A stretch of 64,000 nucleotides of DNA from Flavobacterium muglaense. Lineage in GTDB: Bacteria; Bacteroidota; Bacteroidia; Flavobacteriales; Flavobacteriaceae. Shown here piece by piece: positions 62,088 through 64,000 of the stretch; the stretch's first letter is position 1; the number at the start of each line of letters is the position of its first letter. The notes under the pieces are model-generated. The model was not told the origin of the DNA and did not search any database. It saw nothing but the letters and a program-made list of their open reading frames with translations. The stretch is taken from the NCBI RefSeq assembly GCF_014305155.1, contig NZ_JACRUK010000005.1, forward strand, positions 62,001 through 126,000, in the 5' to 3' direction. Both the position numbers and the translations under genes were made by a program.

Positions 62088-63665
62088 ATGCCTCAAGAAC
62101 TTCTTTTACAAGTCACTCCAGAAATTGCTGCCGATCAAGCGCAACTCAAAAACCATGTAGCAAAATTAATAAAATTGGCTGCCAATGAAATACAGCAACT
62201 TGTGATTTTAAAACGTTCGATTGATGCACGTCAAAAAACGATAAAGTTAAACTTAAAAGTAGCTATTTACCTTAAAGGAGAGGTTTTTAAGGAGCTTAAA
62301 CTAGAGCTTCCTGATTACCCAAATGTAGCTACTGCACAAGAGGTTATTGTAGTAGGTGCTGGTCCTGCGGGACTTTTTGCAGCTTTGCAATTGATAGAAT
62401 TAGGCTTGAAGCCAATAGTACTGGAGCGAGGTAAAGATGTTCGTGGTCGTCGTCGTGATTTAAAAGCAATTAATGTCGATCATATTGTGAATGAAGATTC
62501 TAATTACTGTTTTGGAGAAGGTGGTGCAGGAACCTATTCAGATGGGAAATTATATACCCGTTCTAAAAAACGTGGGGATGTTACCCGAATATTAGAATTA
62601 TTAGTGGCTTATGGAGCAACTCCAGATATTTTAGTGGAGGCACATCCGCACATAGGAACCAATAAATTGCCTCAGATTATTCAAGACATTCGAGAGAAAA
62701 TTATAGCATGTGGTGGTCAGGTTTTATTCGAAACTCGAGTGACTGATATTCTTTTGAAAAACAATGAAGTAGAAGGTGTTGTGACTCAAAAAGGCGACAC
62801 TATTTTGGCAAATAAACTGATTCTAGCTACAGGACATTCGGCTCGTGATATTTTTGAATTATTAGATCGTAAAAAAATATTGATAGAAGCAAAGCCTTTT
62901 GCCTTGGGCGTAAGAGCAGAGCATCCTCAGTCATTAATTGATAGCATACAATACAGTTGCGATTATCGTGGCGCGCTACTGCCGCCAGCTCCTTATAGTA
63001 TTGTGAAGCAAGTAGGAGGTCGTGGTATGTACTCTTTTTGTATGTGCCCCGGTGGTGTGATTGCGCCTTGTGCTACAAGCCCAGGTGAAGTCGTGACAAA
63101 TGGATGGTCTCCGTCAAAAAGAGATCAAGCCACTGCAAATTCAGGGATTGTTATCGAATTGAAGTTGGAGGATTTTAAGCCTTTTGCTAAGTTTGGAGCA
63201 CTTGCCGGAATGGAATTTCAAAAAAGTATTGAACAAAAAGCGTGGCATCTAGCAGGGGAAAGTCAAAAAGTTCCGGCACAACGCATGATTGATTTTACCA
63301 AAAATATTGTGTCATCTGAAATTCCAAAAACATCTTATGTTCCGGGAACAACTTCGGTTGAAATGGGCCAAGTTTTTCCTGGTTTTTTGACTCAAATATT
63401 GCGCGAAGGTTTTACTGAGTTTGGTAAATCGATGCGTGGTTATTTAACAAATGAAGCCATTTTACATGCGCCAGAATCAAGAACGTCATCACCGGTTAGA
63501 ATTCCAAGAGATCCAATTACTTATGAGCATCTTCAAATTAAAGGATTGTATCCTTGTGGAGAAGGAGCTGGATACGCTGGCGGAATCATATCAGCAGCGA
63601 TTGACGGGGAAAAATGTGCTTTGATGATTGGCGAAAGCCTGCATAAAAAAACCTCGAATCAGTAA
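62088..63665 (+). CDS. FAD-dependent oxidoreductase (uncharacterised dehydrogenase family)
   Basis: A 525-residue flavoprotein. The first 80 residues are a small alpha/beta domain. VIVVGAGPAGLFAALQLIEL near 86-105 is the FAD-binding GxGxxG fold and VLERGKDVRGRRRDLKAI near 110-127 completes the nucleotide-binding strand. NEDSNYCFGEGGAGTYSDGK near 133-152 is the family signature of this group of FAD-dependent dehydrogenases, and GVRAEHPQSLID and PCGEGAGYAGGIISAAIDG at the end are conserved. The substrate is unknown. A minus-strand terminator is embedded at its 3' end. Confidence 0.9.
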   Translation: MPQELLLQVTPEIAADQAQLKNHVAKLIKLAANEIQQLVILKRSIDARQKTIKLNLKVAIYLKGEVFKELKLELPDYPNVATAQEVIVVGAGPAGLFAALQLIELGLKPIVLERGKDVRGRRRDLKAINVDHIVNEDSNYCFGEGGAGTYSDGKLYTRSKKRGDVTRILELLVAYGATPDILVEAHPHIGTNKLPQIIQDIREKIIACGGQVLFETRVTDILLKNNEVEGVVTQKGDTILANKLILATGHSARDIFELLDRKKILIEAKPFALGVRAEHPQSLIDSIQYSCDYRGALLPPAPYSIVKQVGGRGMYSFCMCPGGVIAPCATSPGEVVTNGWSPSKRDQATANSGIVIELKLEDFKPFAKFGALAGMEFQKSIEQKAWHLAGESQKVPAQRMIDFTKNIVSSEIPKTSYVPGTTSVEMGQVFPGFLTQILREGFTEFGKSMRGYLTNEAILHAPESRTSSPVRIPRDPITYEHLQIKGLYPCGEGAGYAGGIISAAIDGEKCALMIGESLHKKTSNQ

Positions 63666-63677
63666 TGAATCGAGGTT
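63645..63677 (-). terminator. Minus-strand rho-independent terminator overlapping the oxidoreductase stop
   Basis: AACCTCGA (63650-63657) and TCGAGGTT (63670-63677) form an 8-bp stem. On the minus strand the stem is followed by a T run (the A run at 63645-63651 on the plus strand), so it ends transcription of the M20 peptidase gene. It lies partly inside the last codons of the plus-strand gene. Confidence 0.7.
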
Positions 63678-63698
63678 GGGAATAAAGAATAATATTTT

Positions 63699-64000
63699 TT
63701 ATTTTGTAGGTTTTAATTCCATATAATCTAAGGTTAGATTCGTCAATGCTTTTACGCCTAATACAAATCCGCTTTCATCGATATAGAAGTCCGGTGTGTG
63801 ATGAGAGGCAGTTTCGGATACTGCTTTTCCTTTAGGCATCCCACCTAAGAAGATGAAAAGTCCAGGAACTTTGTCTTGGTAAAAGGAAAAATCTTCGGCT
63901 CCAGTCATTGCTGGGGCTAATACTACATTGTTTTTTCCAGCTGTGGTTTCTAGTGAAGGCACCATGGCAGCAGTTAAAATAGGATCGTTGTAAGTAATTA
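63699..64000 (-). CDS. M20 family amidohydrolase/peptidase, C-terminal part (5' end beyond window)
   Basis: The minus-strand frame is open to base 64000 and gives about 100 residues (NDPILTAAMVPSLE near the start). AMTGAEDFSFYQDKVPGLFIFLGG and SHHTPDFYIDE are conserved C-terminal pieces of M20D peptidases/amidohydrolases (the Glu-Asp-Phe-Ser and the His-His-Thr-Pro-Asp-Phe metal and substrate region). These enzymes cleave amide bonds of N-acyl amino acids or small peptides. The N-terminal half and start codon are outside the window. No signal peptide can be judged. Confidence 0.9.
   Translation of the reverse strand, partial: ITYNDPILTAAMVPSLETTAGKNNVVLAPAMTGAEDFSFYQDKVPGLFIFLGGMPKGKAVSETASHHTPDFYIDESGFVLGVKALTNLTLDYMELKPTK

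Overview
The window looks like part of a chromosome from a low-GC Bacteroidota, most likely Flavobacterium or a close relative. The support is the AT-rich composition, candidate promoters of the Bacteroidota type (TAnnTTTG near -7, TTG or TTTG near -33), a PorV/PorQ-like outer-membrane barrel, a DUF4105 protein, and a 731-residue RecQ. No rRNA, tRNA, CRISPR array or classical insertion sequence was seen.

Bases 1-52074 are one very large surface-polysaccharide locus, almost entirely on the + strand. It opens with the 3' end of a DegT-family aminotransferase, a GNAT enzyme, a glycosyltransferase (GT), a Wzx flippase, a FemAB-like/NodB-like pair and a first Wzy-like polymerase (1-7244). Next come a WbuB-like GT and a PglC/PglD/PglE-like trio (7390-11039), the four dTDP-L-rhamnose genes rfbC, rfbD, rfbB and rfbA (11048-14987) with a decayed GxxExxY gene among them, and a PglF/CapD-like 4,6-dehydratase (15165-17132). 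A Wzm/Wzt ABC exporter (17276-19781) follows, then a dense run of GTs, methyltransferases and two WbsX proteins (19785-32275). A nonulosonic acid cassette (neuA, neuB, neuC like) lies at 32317-37521. The locus closes with more GTs, an MBOAT/SGNH acylation pair, a second Wzy/ligase-like protein and a second initiating sugar transferase (37536-52074).

The most unusual element is at 34045-36380, between neuB and neuC. It is an array of 17 complete imperfect palindromes of about 69 bp, plus one half unit, spaced about 101 bp apart. Two nearly identical GIY-YIG nuclease genes are embedded in it, and their last codons are read from a palindrome. This looks like a REP-type element in which a GIY-YIG nuclease takes the place of the usual REP-associated transposase.

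Bases 52078-64000 hold ordinary chromosomal genes: DUF4105 and PorV-like proteins, pssA, a GH25 lysozyme, a DUF5808 protein, lptB, an AhpD-like protein, tatC, a KpsF/KdsD sugar-phosphate isomerase, recQ, a small unknown protein, an FAD-dependent oxidoreductase and a partial M20 peptidase. Several of these (lptB, kdsD, pssA) serve the cell envelope.

Read together, the locus appears to make dTDP-rhamnose, a diacetamido-trideoxyhexose and a CMP-nonulosonate (legionaminate or sialate type), and to assemble and export one or more O-antigen or capsule glycans. It has parts of both Wzx/Wzy and ABC-transporter systems. All functional assignments come from reading protein motifs and gene order; no database search was possible.
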